A stretch of DNA of 64,000 nt from Blautia sp. OF03-15BH (GCF_003463065.1 NZ_QSCM01000008.1:62001-126000); one strand, 5' to 3'; counted from the first letter of the stretch, positions 50,285 through 59,658 are shown. The notes: generated by a model from the sequence alone, not told the origin. Numbers and translations are program-made.

Positions 50285-52050
50285 TACAGGATTTTCAAGT
50301 TTTTCTGAATATCGTCGGACAGGGGCTTTCCTGGTTTTGCGGTCTGGAACTTTCTGACTGGTGGAATACTCTGGTTCAGAATGGAACGGATCGCTTCTGG
50401 ATGGCCGGGATCGTGATCTTTCTCGGTCTGATCCTGGCAGGCGGTTTCTTTTTCTGGGGGCTTCGCTTTCTGGCATACTGTCTGATCGGCAGTTACCTGG
50501 GACTGATCCTTACCGCTGGTGCAAGCCCGTCGATCTGGACGATGACAGCCGCCATTTTGTATGTGACCGTTACCCTGGCGGCCGGAACCGGAAAAAAGGG
50601 AAAGCATTTCAAAATGGCCGGGATCAATGTACTGTCTGTCCTGATTTTAAGCGGTGTACTGCTGGTGGTGAGTGCCCAGGCGGGAGTGCCGCTTCTTCAG
50701 AAGGCCTTTGGTGATGTGATCCCTTTGAGAACACGGATCCAGCAGACTTCTCTCATTCATGTGCTGAACCAGTTTCTTCCGGAAGAACTGAAATTCCAGG
50801 ATGGAACCGGAGAGTATGAAGGCGGAAGCCTGGAAACGCAGGGCGAAGGACCGGATTTCAGCGGACGGACGGTAGTTACCGTTGAAAGCGACCAGAAGCC
50901 GGAAAGTCCGGTTTACTGGTCCCGCTATATGGGCAACCTGTATACCGGATACAGCTTTAATGATGAGGGAGATCTGGACAATCCGAAGAACCGTTTCAAT
51001 CTTCAGTATTCGAAAAAACGTCTGCCGGAATTAAAAGCTTTTTGTGATGCGAATCCGCAGGAGAATACACAGGATGTTATTGATTTTATTGTAAATACCT
51101 TAAGAGACAGGACAGTATACAATCTTCGTGTGGATGCCCCGCCGGAAGGAAAGGATTTCATTGAATACTTTTTCTTTGAGAAGAAAGAAGGGTATTGTAT
51201 CCATTATGCGGCTACGGCTGTGATGATGCTTCGTATGTACGGGATCCCTTCGCGGTATGTGACAGGCTTTCTGATCCCGCCCTCTCTGTTTTATCTGAAT
51301 GAAGAGGGCGTCTGGCAGGCGGATGTTCCGGATGATCACGCACATGCCTGGGCGGAAGCCTATATAGATGACCATTGGGTACGGGTGGAGACCACACCGT
51401 CCGGAGGTTTTCCGGATGATGTGCAGGAAGCTCTTGGAGAAGAGATCGAGACGGAGAAAGCCACCGGGACAGAGCAGCAGACGGAAGGAGTCAGCCCGGA
51501 GGCGGGCACAGAGAAAGCGGAACAGGAAGCCGGCGGTACAAGCCGGACGTCAGATGGAAACGAAGAGCAGACAGAAACCGGAGGGGCAGCAGCAACTCTG
51601 GGAGAACTGGAAGCATCCGGAGACCTTCCGGTAAACCTTGGTCCGTCCTGGATCTTCCTTCCGGTGATTTTTCTTCTGGCATTGATCCTGATCTTTGCCG
51701 GTCTTTTCATTCGCCGTGTCATGATCCTGGAAAAACGGAAAAAAGCTTCGGTACAGGAGATTTTTGCAGAACTTTTTGAGGTACTGACCGTAGGCGGACT
51801 TCCGGCGTCCTACAGCATTCTGACAGAAAATCTGGAAGATGAGATCCTGAAGAAATTTGAATGGATTCAGGAACCGGAGCTTCATAAAGTCCTGGAGATC
51901 GTTCTTCGGACGACCTATGGACCGGAGATAGCTTCAGAAGAAGAACGGGCAGAGGTGCAGAACCTTTATTACTTCATCTGCCGTCATCTGGGAAAAGAAC
52001 AAAAAGGCATGTCAAGATTTGCCTTTTATCTGATCGATGTATGGATCTGA
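50281..52050 (+). CDS. Membrane transglutaminase-like protein
   Basis: 589 residues: several N-terminal membrane segments (about 40-125), an extracytoplasmic transglutaminase core with Cys306 (EGYCIHYAATAVMMLRMYG) and His355 (DDHAHAWAEAYID), an acidic Thr/Glu/Gly-rich linker, one more membrane segment (about 458-480) and a cytoplasmic C-terminal domain (DUF4129-like). The third triad position reads VRVETTPSG, Glu370 where many have Asp. It could act as a protease or crosslinker. Confidence 0.92.
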   Translation: MIQDFQVFLNIVGQGLSWFCGLELSDWWNTLVQNGTDRFWMAGIVIFLGLILAGGFFFWGLRFLAYCLIGSYLGLILTAGASPSIWTMTAAILYVTVTLAAGTGKKGKHFKMAGINVLSVLILSGVLLVVSAQAGVPLLQKAFGDVIPLRTRIQQTSLIHVLNQFLPEELKFQDGTGEYEGGSLETQGEGPDFSGRTVVTVESDQKPESPVYWSRYMGNLYTGYSFNDEGDLDNPKNRFNLQYSKKRLPELKAFCDANPQENTQDVIDFIVNTLRDRTVYNLRVDAPPEGKDFIEYFFFEKKEGYCIHYAATAVMMLRMYGIPSRYVTGFLIPPSLFYLNEEGVWQADVPDDHAHAWAEAYIDDHWVRVETTPSGGFPDDVQEALGEEIETEKATGTEQQTEGVSPEAGTEKAEQEAGGTSRTSDGNEEQTETGGAAATLGELEASGDLPVNLGPSWIFLPVIFLLALILIFAGLFIRRVMILEKRKKASVQEIFAELFEVLTVGGLPASYSILTENLEDEILKKFEWIQEPELHKVLEIVLRTTYGPEIASEEERAEVQNLYYFICRHLGKEQKGMSRFAFYLIDVWI

Positions 52051-52061
52051 AAAATGGGAAG

Positions 52062-52086
52062 AGCAGCTTTTAAAGGCTGCTTTTTT
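52062..52086 (+). terminator. Terminator of the MoxR operon
   Basis: AGCAGCTTT pairs with AAAGGCTGCT (short loop), followed by six T. Confidence 0.8.
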
Positions 52087-52131
52087 CACGCTTTTTTTTC
52101 GCCTGCATAGGATAGTAGTGGGGGTGAAGAA

Positions 52132-52440
52132 ATGGATTTTGAAATGATCGCGCCAAAGGAAGTGGAACGGTATCTTCACCGTCAGGATACCTTTATCATA
52201 GACCTTCGTTCACCGGAGGAATACCGGGACCGACATCTTTTGGGAGCCTTGAACATTCCCTATGAAAGAAGAAAAAACTGCTGCCTTTTTCCAAAAAATG
52301 TGCTTCTGGTGTTTTACTGTGACCGTGGCTCGCTGAGCATGGCTGCAGCGAGGGAATATGCCGGGAAAGGCTATCGCACCAGGACAGTGGTGGGAGGACT
52401 GTCGGCCTATCAGGGAAAAGAGACGGAATCTTTCCGTTGA
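52132..52440 (+). CDS. Single-domain rhodanese-like protein
   Basis: 102 residues. Substrate-loop region FIIDLRSPEEYRDRHLLGA and catalytic loop YCDRGSLSM with the active cysteine. It probably transfers sulfane sulfur in the cytoplasm. RBS GGGGGTGA. It stands alone between a terminator and the next start. Confidence 0.88.
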   Translation: MDFEMIAPKEVERYLHRQDTFIIDLRSPEEYRDRHLLGALNIPYERRKNCCLFPKNVLLVFYCDRGSLSMAAAREYAGKGYRTRTVVGGLSAYQGKETESFR

Positions 52441-52513
52441 CAGAGAACCATTTCCTAACTAAGATAGAAGAGAAACGAGAAACAAAAGTGAAGAACAGGA
52501 GGATAGGCTCAGT

Positions 52514-53080
52514 ATGAAGCTTATGTTTGCATCCGATATCCATGGCTCCGCATATTATTGCAGAAAAATGCTGGAGGCATTTGAGAATGAAAAGGCAGAA
52601 CGCCTGATTCTGCTTGGAGATATTTTATATCACGGCCCGCGCAATGACCTGCCGAAGGAATATGCGCCCAAGGAGGTCATTGCTCTTTTAAATCCCATGA
52701 AGAATAGGATTTATGCGGTGCGCGGAAACTGTGAGGCAGAGGTAGACCAGATGGTTTTGGATTTTCCGGTGATGGCAGATTATTGCGTCCTTCTTGCAGA
52801 TGGAAAAGCCATTTATGCTACGCATGGACATGTTTACAACGAACAGAACCTTCCGCCCTTCTGCGAAGGAGATGTGTTGATCCACGGTCATACGCATGTC
52901 CTGAAAGCGGAGCATCGGGAAGGCTATATTCTTTTAAATCCCGGCTCGGTTTCCATCCCGAAAGAAGGAAATATTCCTACGTATGCAGTTCTGGAGGACG
53001 GCATTTTTACGATTAAGGGATTTGAAGGCGAGATCGTGAAAACACTGGATCTGAATGAGAAAGGAACAGAAAAAGCATGA
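52514..53080 (+). CDS. yfcE: YfcE-type metallophosphoesterase
   Basis: 188 residues with the calcineurin-like metal set: ASDIHGS, LLGDILYHGP, VRGNCEAEVD, YATHGHVYN and IHGHTHVLKAE, then NPGSVSIPKEG. Relatives hydrolyse model phosphodiesters, but the physiological substrate is unknown. RBS AGGAGGA. Overlaps the following methyltransferase gene by 4 bp. Confidence 0.93.
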   Translation: MKLMFASDIHGSAYYCRKMLEAFENEKAERLILLGDILYHGPRNDLPKEYAPKEVIALLNPMKNRIYAVRGNCEAEVDQMVLDFPVMADYCVLLADGKAIYATHGHVYNEQNLPPFCEGDVLIHGHTHVLKAEHREGYILLNPGSVSIPKEGNIPTYAVLEDGIFTIKGFEGEIVKTLDLNEKGTEKA

Positions 53081-54237
53081 AAATGATTGAACTGGTAGCA
53101 CCCTGTCATTTTGGAATGGAGGCTGTGCTGAAGCGGGAAATCCTGGATCTCGGCTATGAGATCAGTCAGGTGGAGGATGGCAGAGTGACCTTTCTGGGGG
53201 ATCTGGAGGCAGTGGCCTATGCCAATGTATTTCTCCGGACGACAGAACGGATCCTGATCAAAGTGGGAAAAATCCATGCGGAAACCTTTGATGAACTTTT
53301 CGAAGGAACCAAGGCACTTCCCTGGGAGGATTACATTCCTGAAGACGGAAAATTCTGGGTGGCAAAGGCGAATTCCATTAAAAGTAAGCTTTTCAGTCCT
53401 TCCGATATCCAGTCCATTATGAAAAAAGCCATGGTAGAGCGTTTAAAGACGGTTTACCACAGAGAACGTTTTGAAGAGACAGGCGCTGAATATCCCATCC
53501 GTGTTTCAATCCTGAAGGATGAGGTGCTTATCGGTCTGGATACCAGTGGGGTCTCTCTTCATAAAAGAGGCTACCGGCAGATGACGGCGCCGGCTCCGAT
53601 CACAGAAACACTGGCCTCAGCGCTGATCCTGTTTACACCTTGGAAAAAAGACCGCATTCTGGTGGATCCTTTCTGCGGAAGCGGAACTTTTCCAATCGAA
53701 GCAGCTATGCTGGCGGCCAATATGGCTCCTGGTATGAAGCGTCATTTCCTTGCGGAAAAATGGGAAAACCTGATTCCTATCCGCCATTTTGAGGATGCCA
53801 GAGAAGAAGCAGCAGACCTGGTGGATCTTTCCGTGGAAACAGACATCCAGGGCTATGATATTGACGGAGAGATCATCAAAGCGGCCCGGGCCAATGCCAG
53901 AATGGCAGGTGTGGAGCAGCTGATCCATTTCCAGCAAAGACCGGTGTCTGAGCTTTCCCATCCGAAAAAATACGGTTTTGTGATCACCAATCCGCCATAC
54001 GGCGAGCGTCTGGAGGAGAAGAAGAATCTTCCTGCTCTTTATAAGGAAATGGGAGATGCTTTCCGCAGACTGGATTCCTGGTCAGAATATGTGATCACCG
54101 CTTATGAAGATGCAGAGAAATACATCGGAAGAAAAGCGGATAAAAACCGTAAGATTTATAATGGCATGATGAAAACCTATTTTTATCAGTTTCTGGGGCC
54201 AAGGCCTCCGAAACGGAAACAAGAGGAAAATAGTTGA
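53077..54237 (+). CDS. THUMP-domain RNA guanine-N2-methyltransferase (RlmL/YpsC-like)
   Basis: 386 residues: an N-terminal ferredoxin-like and THUMP region (about 1-155), then a Rossmann domain with DPFCGSGTFPIEAAMLAANM and the N-methylation motif VITNPPYGERLEEK. It probably modifies 23S rRNA. It overlaps its neighbours at both ends. Confidence 0.92.
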   Translation: MKMIELVAPCHFGMEAVLKREILDLGYEISQVEDGRVTFLGDLEAVAYANVFLRTTERILIKVGKIHAETFDELFEGTKALPWEDYIPEDGKFWVAKANSIKSKLFSPSDIQSIMKKAMVERLKTVYHRERFEETGAEYPIRVSILKDEVLIGLDTSGVSLHKRGYRQMTAPAPITETLASALILFTPWKKDRILVDPFCGSGTFPIEAAMLAANMAPGMKRHFLAEKWENLIPIRHFEDAREEAADLVDLSVETDIQGYDIDGEIIKAARANARMAGVEQLIHFQQRPVSELSHPKKYGFVITNPPYGERLEEKKNLPALYKEMGDAFRRLDSWSEYVITAYEDAEKYIGRKADKNRKIYNGMMKTYFYQFLGPRPPKRKQEENS

Positions 54238-55613
54238 TCAGAAAATTAGAAGGAATTTTGCGTCTGGCGATCCTAGGTATGAGTGTCTATCTGGTCTATA
54301 CGTTGTACCAGCCTCAGGCAGACCGGCTGATCCGTGAGGTGAAGGAACAGGTTTTCACCACAACAGAGGCACCGGAAGCTCTTTTGACGGCAGAAAAAGA
54401 AGGGCAGCAGGAAAAACAGGAGGCAGAGACGGAAGAAACAGCAGATTTTCCGGAAAGGTATGATTCCAGGGATTATGGAAAGGCACCGGACGTACGGAAT
54501 CAGGGGAGTCTTGGGACCTGTTGGGCGGTAGCTTCGGTTTCTGCCCTGGAAGCCTCGCTGCTTCCTGAGGAACATCTCCGGTTTTCCGCAGATCATCTGT
54601 CGTTACAGAATGGGTATGCCAAAAGCCAGGATGACGGTGGGGCTTACACGATGACCATGGCGTATCTGACTTCCTGGAAAGGACCGGTTCTGGCGGAGGA
54701 TGACCCTTATGGAGACGGTTATTCGCCGGAAGGCTTAAGCCCGGTCAAACATGTGCAGGAGATCCGGATTCTGAAGGACAGCACTTCCATCAAGGAAGCG
54801 GTACAGGCTTACGGAGCGGTCCAGACCTCTCTTTATATGGATGTCCAGAAAGATTACAGTTCTGTCTATTATAATGAGAGAACAGCCTCCTACTGTTATC
54901 CGAAAAAGGAAGCGCCGAACCACGATATCCTGATCATCGGCTGGGATGATACGTATCCGGCTTCCGGTTTTACTTATCATGTAAAAGGAAACGGCGCATA
55001 TATCTGTCAGAACAGCTGGGGAACCTCCTATGGAGAAAACGGGATTTTTTATGTTTCCTATGAGGATCCCAATATTGCGGGGTATGCGCTGGCATATTCC
55101 AGGGTGGAAGCGCCGGATAATTACAGTTCCATTTATCAGTCAGATCTTCTTGGCTGGGTAGGTCAGCTGGGATACGGAGCGGACAGCTGTTATTTTGCCA
55201 ATGTCTATACAAGCAGAGGGGCAGAAGCTTTAAAAGCAGTCGGTTTTTATTCTGTAGGAGAGAATACGGAATATGAGCTTGCTGTTGTGGAGGATTTTAA
55301 GGATACGTTGTCGCTGGCGGCCTTTTCTCCGGTACAGACAGGAAAACTGGAGCATGCAGGCTTTTATACGGTGGAGCTGGATCAGCCGGTAGCTCTGAGG
55401 GAAGGGCAGCGTTTTGCCGTAGTGGTAAAAGTGCGGACACCGGGGGAAAATTATCCGGCGGCCACAGAGTATAAGGCGGATGAATACACAGAGACAGTGG
55501 ATCTTTCTGACGGCGAGGGCTATATCAGCATGAAGGGGTATCAATGGAGCAGGACAGAAACGGAATATAATTGCAATGTCTGTCTGAAGGCCTATACGGA
55601 TACCGAAGGATAG
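54234..55613 (+). CDS. Membrane-anchored papain-family (C1) protease with lectin-like domain
   Basis: 459 residues from TTG 54234, overlapping the previous stop. An N-terminal membrane anchor (residues about 9-24, LRLAILGMSVYLVYTL) is followed by an acidic linker. The C1 domain has VRNQGSLGTCWAVASV (catalytic Cys), NHDILIIGWDDTY (His) and CQNSWGTSYGENGIFYVSY (Asn). The last 150 residues form a beta-rich domain of the type found after C1 proteases in Clostridia (Lectin_like). It is predicted to act outside the membrane. The natural substrate is unknown. Confidence 0.9.
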   Translation: MIRKLEGILRLAILGMSVYLVYTLYQPQADRLIREVKEQVFTTTEAPEALLTAEKEGQQEKQEAETEETADFPERYDSRDYGKAPDVRNQGSLGTCWAVASVSALEASLLPEEHLRFSADHLSLQNGYAKSQDDGGAYTMTMAYLTSWKGPVLAEDDPYGDGYSPEGLSPVKHVQEIRILKDSTSIKEAVQAYGAVQTSLYMDVQKDYSSVYYNERTASYCYPKKEAPNHDILIIGWDDTYPASGFTYHVKGNGAYICQNSWGTSYGENGIFYVSYEDPNIAGYALAYSRVEAPDNYSSIYQSDLLGWVGQLGYGADSCYFANVYTSRGAEALKAVGFYSVGENTEYELAVVEDFKDTLSLAAFSPVQTGKLEHAGFYTVELDQPVALREGQRFAVVVKVRTPGENYPAATEYKADEYTETVDLSDGEGYISMKGYQWSRTETEYNCNVCLKAYTDTEG

Positions 55614-55626
55614 AAAGGAAAAAACA

Positions 55627-56238
55627 ATGAAACGGATTATTTTTGCAACAGGAAATGAAGGAAAAATGAAAGAAATCCGGATGATCCTTGCGGATCTTCA
55701 GGTACCGGTCCTGTCCATGAAGGAAGCCGGTCTTCAGACGGATGTGGAGGAAAACGGAAAGAGCTTTGCAGAAAATGCAGATATCAAAGCCACTGCCATT
55801 CAGAAGCTTTCACCGGAGGATATCGTTCTGGCTGACGATTCCGGACTGGAGATCGATGCCCTGAACGGAGAACCGGGAATCTATTCTGCCCGGTATATGG
55901 GAGAGGATACCTCTTACCGGATCAAAAACGCCAATCTGGTAGAGCGTCTGAATGGAGTGCCGGATGAAAAAAGAACGGCACGGTTCGTCTGTGCCATTTC
56001 CGCGGCTTTACCGGGAGGACCCATCTTAAGAAGCCGTGGAACGATCGAGGGACGGATCGGGTATGAGGAAAGAGGAGAGAATGGCTTCGGCTACGATCCT
56101 ATTTTTTATCTGCCGGAATATGGCTGTTCCACTGCGGAACTGGATCCGGCGACCAAAAACCGTTTAAGCCACAGAGGAAAAGCGCTGGAGGCGATCAAGG
56201 AGCAGCTGCGTCCCTTCCTTGAGGAGGGAAACAGATGA
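55627..56238 (+). CDS. rdgB: XTP/dITP diphosphatase (Ham1/RdgB)
   Basis: Removes deaminated purine nucleotides (ITP, XTP) from the pool. 203 residues, with FATGNEGKMKEIR, VLADDSGLEIDALNG, ENGFGYDPIFYLPEYG and LSHRGKALEA. RBS AGAAAGGA. Overlaps the following gene by 4 bp. Confidence 0.95.
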   Translation: MKRIIFATGNEGKMKEIRMILADLQVPVLSMKEAGLQTDVEENGKSFAENADIKATAIQKLSPEDIVLADDSGLEIDALNGEPGIYSARYMGEDTSYRIKNANLVERLNGVPDEKRTARFVCAISAALPGGPILRSRGTIEGRIGYEERGENGFGYDPIFYLPEYGCSTAELDPATKNRLSHRGKALEAIKEQLRPFLEEGNR

Positions 56239-56714
56239 AGATTCTCATTGTGAGTGATACGCATGGTCAGGAGAAGAATCTGGAAGAGGTTTTGGAAAAG
56301 GAATCACCCATAGATGCTCTGATCCATCTGGGAGATCTGGAAGGCGGAGAGGATTTTATCAACACGCATGTAAGCTGTCCGGCTTATCTGGTCAGCGGAA
56401 ACAATGATTTTTTCTGCTCGCTGCCGAGAGAACGGGAGATCACGCTTGGAAACAACAAAGTGCTTCTTACCCATGGTCATTATTATTATGTATCTCTGGG
56501 TGTGGAGGAACTTCGGCGCCAGGCTGCTTCCAGAGATTATCAGGTGGTGATGTTCGGTCATACCCATAAACCGTATTTTGAGACGAAAGACGGTGTGACA
56601 ATCCTGAACCCCGGAAGTCTTTCCTATCCGCGCCAGGAAGGAAGACGCCCGAGCTATATGATCATGGAGATTGATGAAAAAGGCGAGGCACACTATTCAC
56701 AGAAATATCTGTAG
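56235..56714 (+). CDS. YfcE/MJ0936-type phosphodiesterase
   Basis: 159 residues: VSDTHGQEKN, HLGDLEGG, VSGNNDFFC, LTHGHYYYV, MFGHTHKPYF and LNPGSLSYPR form the complete metallophosphoesterase set. It is the second such gene within 4 kb (the other is at 52514), but a different, shorter branch. Coupled to rdgB, as often seen in Firmicutes. Confidence 0.93.
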   Translation: MKILIVSDTHGQEKNLEEVLEKESPIDALIHLGDLEGGEDFINTHVSCPAYLVSGNNDFFCSLPREREITLGNNKVLLTHGHYYYVSLGVEELRRQAASRDYQVVMFGHTHKPYFETKDGVTILNPGSLSYPRQEGRRPSYMIMEIDEKGEAHYSQKYL

Positions 56715-56739
56715 GAATGGTAATGCGTAAGAAGATTTT

Positions 56740-56775
56740 CCGGAGACTGCAGTTCGAGACAGAGGCGGTCTCCGG
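56740..56775 (+). terminator. Hairpin after the rdgB operon
   Basis: CCGGAGAC (56740-56747) pairs with GTCTCCGG (56768-56775). There is no T tract, so it is a weak terminator call. Confidence 0.45.
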
Positions 56776-56846
56776 GTCGAAAAACATTGAATTTTCGCAT
56801 AGTTTCAATAGTTTGAAAAATTCCAAAAATTTTTTAAAAAAAGGTG

Positions 56847-56875
56847 TTGACATTTGAAAGACCTTATAATATAAT
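56847..56875 (+). promoter_or_regulatory. Promoter of the tRNA cluster
   Basis: Perfect TTGACA (56847-56852), 17-bp spacer and perfect TATAAT (56870-56875), in AT-rich DNA, as expected for stable RNA. Confidence 0.88.
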
Positions 56876-56920
56876 ATGTCTTGCGTCAGGGAGAAAGGCG
56901 CAGGACAAGAGCGCCAAGAA

Positions 56921-56995
56921 CGGGGTGTGGCTCAGCTTGGCTAGAGCGCCTGGTTTGGGACCAGGAGGCCGCAGGTTCGAATCCTGTCACCCCGA
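56921..56995 (+). tRNA. tRNA-Pro (anticodon TGG)
   Basis: 75 nt. Acceptor CGGGGTG/CACCCCG, discriminator A. Anticodon loop TTTGGGA. T-loop GGTTCGAATCC. No encoded CCA. First of six plus-strand tRNAs under one promoter. Confidence 0.95.
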
Positions 56996-57012
56996 CTTAA
57001 AATTTAACACTT

Positions 57013-57083
57013 GCGGGTGTAGTTCAATGGTAGAACACCAGCCTTCCAAGCTGGATACGTGGGTTCGATTCCCATCACCCGCT
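57013..57083 (+). tRNA. tRNA-Gly (anticodon TCC)
   Basis: 71 nt. Acceptor GCGGGTG/CACCCGC. Anticodon stem CCAGC/GCTGG with loop CTTCCAA. Confidence 0.95.
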
Positions 57084-57085
57084 TT

Positions 57086-57159
<74 letters not shown>

Positions 57160-57185
57160 TTTGCACGACCTGTGCAAGGAAATAT

Positions 57186-57260
57186 GGTGGATATAGCGCA
57201 GTTGGTTAGCGCGCCAGATTGTGGCTCTGGAGGCCTAGGGTTCGAATCCCTATATCCACC
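57186..57260 (+). tRNA. tRNA-His (anticodon GTG)
   Basis: 75 nt including the extra 5' G that pairs with C73, typical of His. Anticodon loop TTGTGGC. Confidence 0.95.
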
Positions 57261-57269
57261 CTTTCTTTT

Positions 57270-57341
57270 TGGGCTATCGCCAAGCGGTAAGGCACAGGAC
57301 TTTGACTCCTGCATTCGCCGGTTCGAATCCGGCTAGCCCAG
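57270..57341 (+). tRNA. tRNA-Gln (anticodon TTG)
   Basis: 72 nt. Acceptor TGGGCTA/TAGCCCA. Anticodon loop CTTTGAC. It closely resembles the Gln(CTG) gene at 24314. Confidence 0.95.
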
Positions 57342-57399
57342 CTAGGCGATGAGCCAGTTGGGGCAGAAGAAAAGAGTCCTTTTTATATAAATTGAATAT

Positions 57400-57472
57400 G
57401 GGGTATTAGCTCAGTCGGTAGAGCACTTGACTTTTAATCAAGTTGTCCGGGGTTCGAATCCCCGATGCCTCA
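57400..57472 (+). tRNA. tRNA-Lys (anticodon TTT)
   Basis: 73 nt. Acceptor GGGGTAT/ATGCCTC with G-U pairs. Anticodon loop CTTTTAA. Last gene of the plus-strand cluster. Confidence 0.93.
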
Positions 57473-57484
57473 CTTTTTGAAAGT

Positions 57485-57523
57485 AGCGGAAACTCAGCAG
57501 TTATGCGGGTTTCCGCTGTTTTT
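57485..57523 (+). terminator. Terminator of the tRNA cluster
   Basis: AGCGGAAAC (57485-57493) pairs with GTTTCCGCT (57509-57517), followed by GTTTTTG. Confidence 0.85.
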
Positions 57524-57576
57524 GTATGCCAGGAAAAGTCACGGGAATTACCTGGTATGCAAAAAGCGAAAAGAAA

Positions 57577-57613
57577 AACAGCCTTCAACAGAAACTTATC
57601 TGCGAAGACTGCT
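57577..57613 (-). terminator. Terminator of tRNA-Leu
   Basis: On the minus strand AGCAGTCTTC pairs with GAAGGCTGTT, followed by a T run. Confidence 0.75.
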
Positions 57614-57623
57614 TTTTTGATCA

Positions 57624-57705
57624 TGCGGCCAGTGGGACTTGAACCCACACATCTTTCGATACAGGAACCTAAATCCTGCGCGTCTGCCAATTCCGCCATG
57701 ACCGC
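57624..57705 (-). tRNA. tRNA-Leu (anticodon TAG)
   Basis: 82 nt on the minus strand. Acceptor GCGGTCA/TGGCCGC, discriminator A. Anticodon stem CAGGA/TCCTG with loop TTTAGGT. A long variable arm (class II tRNA) confirms Leu. Confidence 0.95.
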
Positions 57706-57761
57706 CGACCTATTTATTATAACTGGAAGGAGACGGACTGTCAACTCTTCCGTCAGGCCGT

Positions 57762-58691
57762 TTACAGCATCTTTTTCTTCTTGAAATAGAGGATCTCCAG
57801 AACGATAATGAGAATACTGATGACAATCACTGCCGGATAGCCGTATTTCCATTCAAATTCCGGCATACCGGGAAAGTTCATGCCGTACCAGCCTGCAATG
57901 AGGGTCAGAGGCAGGAAAATAGTGGTCACCACGGTAAGTATGCTCATGACACGGTTCTGTTGGAGATCAATCTGGGACTGATAAAGCTCCCGCAGCTGCA
58001 GGAGATACTCGCGGAGCATTTCCACATGGTCATGGAGCCGTTCGCTTCGACCGGCATAAAGCTGCCAGCCGGCACATTCTTCTCTGGTCAGAGCCTGGCT
58101 GATATTTGCCTGCATGAGATCGCCCAGATTCATCAGCTGCTCGTAGTACGAGTGAAGACCGGAGAGCTTTTTACGATACCGGAGGATTTCTTCATTAAAA
58201 TGCTCCGGTTGTCGGGAAAGAAGCATTTCCTCGACCTGGTTCAGACGTTCCTCCAGCTTCTGAAGGTAGAGAACATCCTCCGCAATGAGAAGTTCAAAGA
58301 AGTTTAAGAGAAACTGATTCAGGGTGCAGCCTTTCATGGAGTCGTTTCGCATCCGATCCAGGTAATGCTTCAGTTCGCCGGTCTCGCTGATAAGAATCAG
58401 AGTCGAATCCTTCTGATAAAAACCAAAAAGCAGAGGAGAAGTACCCTTATCCTGTTTTCCGGGGATTTTCATGCTTCCCTGGATACAGTCGGAAAAAGTT
58501 TCAATTTTACAGTACTGGACAGGAGAAAGGCTTCTTTTTAAAGTTTTCCGGTGGGGATAATCTCCGGAAAGGGAACTGAATTCCTTTTCATCCATCAGCT
58601 GGATCTCCCAGTCAGCGGGAACCGTCTGATTGTTATTTCCTTTTACCGGCCGAAGCTGGCCGTGTTCCATATCAAAAATATATCGGATCAT
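57762..58691 (-). CDS. corA: CorA-family magnesium transporter
   Basis: 309 residues: a cytoplasmic alpha/beta domain, a long helical coiled region (KLEERLNQVEEMLLSRQPEH), and two C-terminal membrane segments. The signature follows TM1: GWYGMNFPGMPE, with the selectivity GMN. The minus-strand RBS is GGAGGT ahead of ATG 58691. It probably imports Mg2+ (Co2+ or Ni2+ in some members). Confidence 0.93.
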   Translation of the reverse strand: MIRYIFDMEHGQLRPVKGNNNQTVPADWEIQLMDEKEFSSLSGDYPHRKTLKRSLSPVQYCKIETFSDCIQGSMKIPGKQDKGTSPLLFGFYQKDSTLILISETGELKHYLDRMRNDSMKGCTLNQFLLNFFELLIAEDVLYLQKLEERLNQVEEMLLSRQPEHFNEEILRYRKKLSGLHSYYEQLMNLGDLMQANISQALTREECAGWQLYAGRSERLHDHVEMLREYLLQLRELYQSQIDLQQNRVMSILTVVTTIFLPLTLIAGWYGMNFPGMPEFEWKYGYPAVIVISILIIVLEILYFKKKKML

Positions 58692-58779
58692 AGTTTTACC
58701 TCCGGTAAGGATCGTAATCTTATCCTACCACATTTTCATCAAAAATCTATAAGATTTCATGAAGATTTCGTGTCTTCTA

Positions 58780-58809
58780 TTGACAGGGAAAGAAAGAGCA
58801 TTTTATACT
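58780..58809 (+). promoter_or_regulatory. Predicted promoter of the HD-domain gene
   Basis: Perfect TTGACA (58780-58785), 18-bp spacer, TATACT (58804-58809). Confidence 0.7.
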
Positions 58810-58896
58810 GAAATCAGCGATACAGCGTTTTTTGATCGGACGCTGGATCAGAAACTGTTGACTGCTTAAAAGTTTTACGAAAGGCAGGAATCCATT

Positions 58897-59415
58897 TTGT
58901 CTGAAAAGAAAGAAATCCGCCTGAAGGATGAAACAGAGTTTTTCAGTGTTTTAAAAGAAGTAAAAAAAGAGTCTCGACTTCAGGAAACGGAGCAGTATAT
59001 CCAGCACGGCGTGACCAGTGTATACCGGCACAGCCTTGCAGTGGCTTATTTCAGCTGTTATCTGGCAGAAAAGCTGCATTTGAAAGTCCGGACGAAAGAG
59101 ATGATCCGAGGAGCACTTCTTCATGATTATTTCCTTTATGACTGGCATGAAAAATCGGATGATCACCGTCTGCATGGTTTCACTCATCCGGCCAGGGCAT
59201 TGAAAAATGCAGAAGAGATCTTTGATCTCTCGGTTGTGGAAAAGGACATCATCAAAAGACATATGTTTCCGCTGACCCCTGTTCCGCCGGCATACCGGGA
59301 GAGCTATCTGGTCTGTCTGGCAGATAAAATCTGTTCTTCCTATGAGACACTTCACAGAGACCGTGTGGACTGGCTTCTTTATCATCTGCAATCACGGGCG
59401 GCAAAGGTGAAGTGA
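58897..59415 (+). CDS. HD-domain phosphohydrolase-like protein
   Basis: 172 residues, starting at TTG 58897 behind AAAGGCAGG. HD-domain residues are RHSLAVAYFS (first His), LLHDYFLYDW (His-Asp), HGFTHP and LADKICSSYE (late Asp). Such proteins hydrolyse phosphate esters or nucleotides. The substrate is not predictable. Confidence 0.87.
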   Translation: MSEKKEIRLKDETEFFSVLKEVKKESRLQETEQYIQHGVTSVYRHSLAVAYFSCYLAEKLHLKVRTKEMIRGALLHDYFLYDWHEKSDDHRLHGFTHPARALKNAEEIFDLSVVEKDIIKRHMFPLTPVPPAYRESYLVCLADKICSSYETLHRDRVDWLLYHLQSRAAKVK

Positions 59416-59536
59416 CGCAGGAAAAGAACTGTACACAGTGCATATCCCGTGAGAAAAGTGAAGAGGGAAACTGTTGTAAATAGCCAAAGGAAATGAAAAG
59501 AACAGATAAAAAGCAGGGCAAATTGTTGTTAAAGTA

Positions 59537-59565
59537 TTGACAAAAAATAGTTTGTGAGGTATACT
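59537..59565 (+). promoter_or_regulatory. Promoter of the ZTP riboswitch-fhs transcript
   Basis: Perfect TTGACA (59537-59542), 17-bp spacer, TATACT (59560-59565). Confidence 0.8.
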
Positions 59566-59585
59566 GATGGAGTCATATGAAGAAG

Positions 59586-59658
59586 TTCTGATTACTGACG
59601 GATAATTGTGGAGTACCACAGGGAAATCAGAATTATAAAAGGTCGACCGTCTGGGCAG
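59586..59658 (+). ncRNA. ZTP (pfl-motif) riboswitch aptamer
   Basis: P1 is TTCTGATT/AATCAGAA (59586-59593/59625-59632). Inside are ACTGACGG and the hairpin GTGGAGTACCAC followed by AGGGAA. A second half, GACCGTCTGGGCA (59645-59657), closes the pseudoknot (GACGG with CCGTC). This arrangement and the CUGGGCA end are the pfl-motif hallmarks. The class senses ZTP, which builds up when 10-formyl-tetrahydrofolate is short, and fits the downstream fhs gene. Confidence 0.9.
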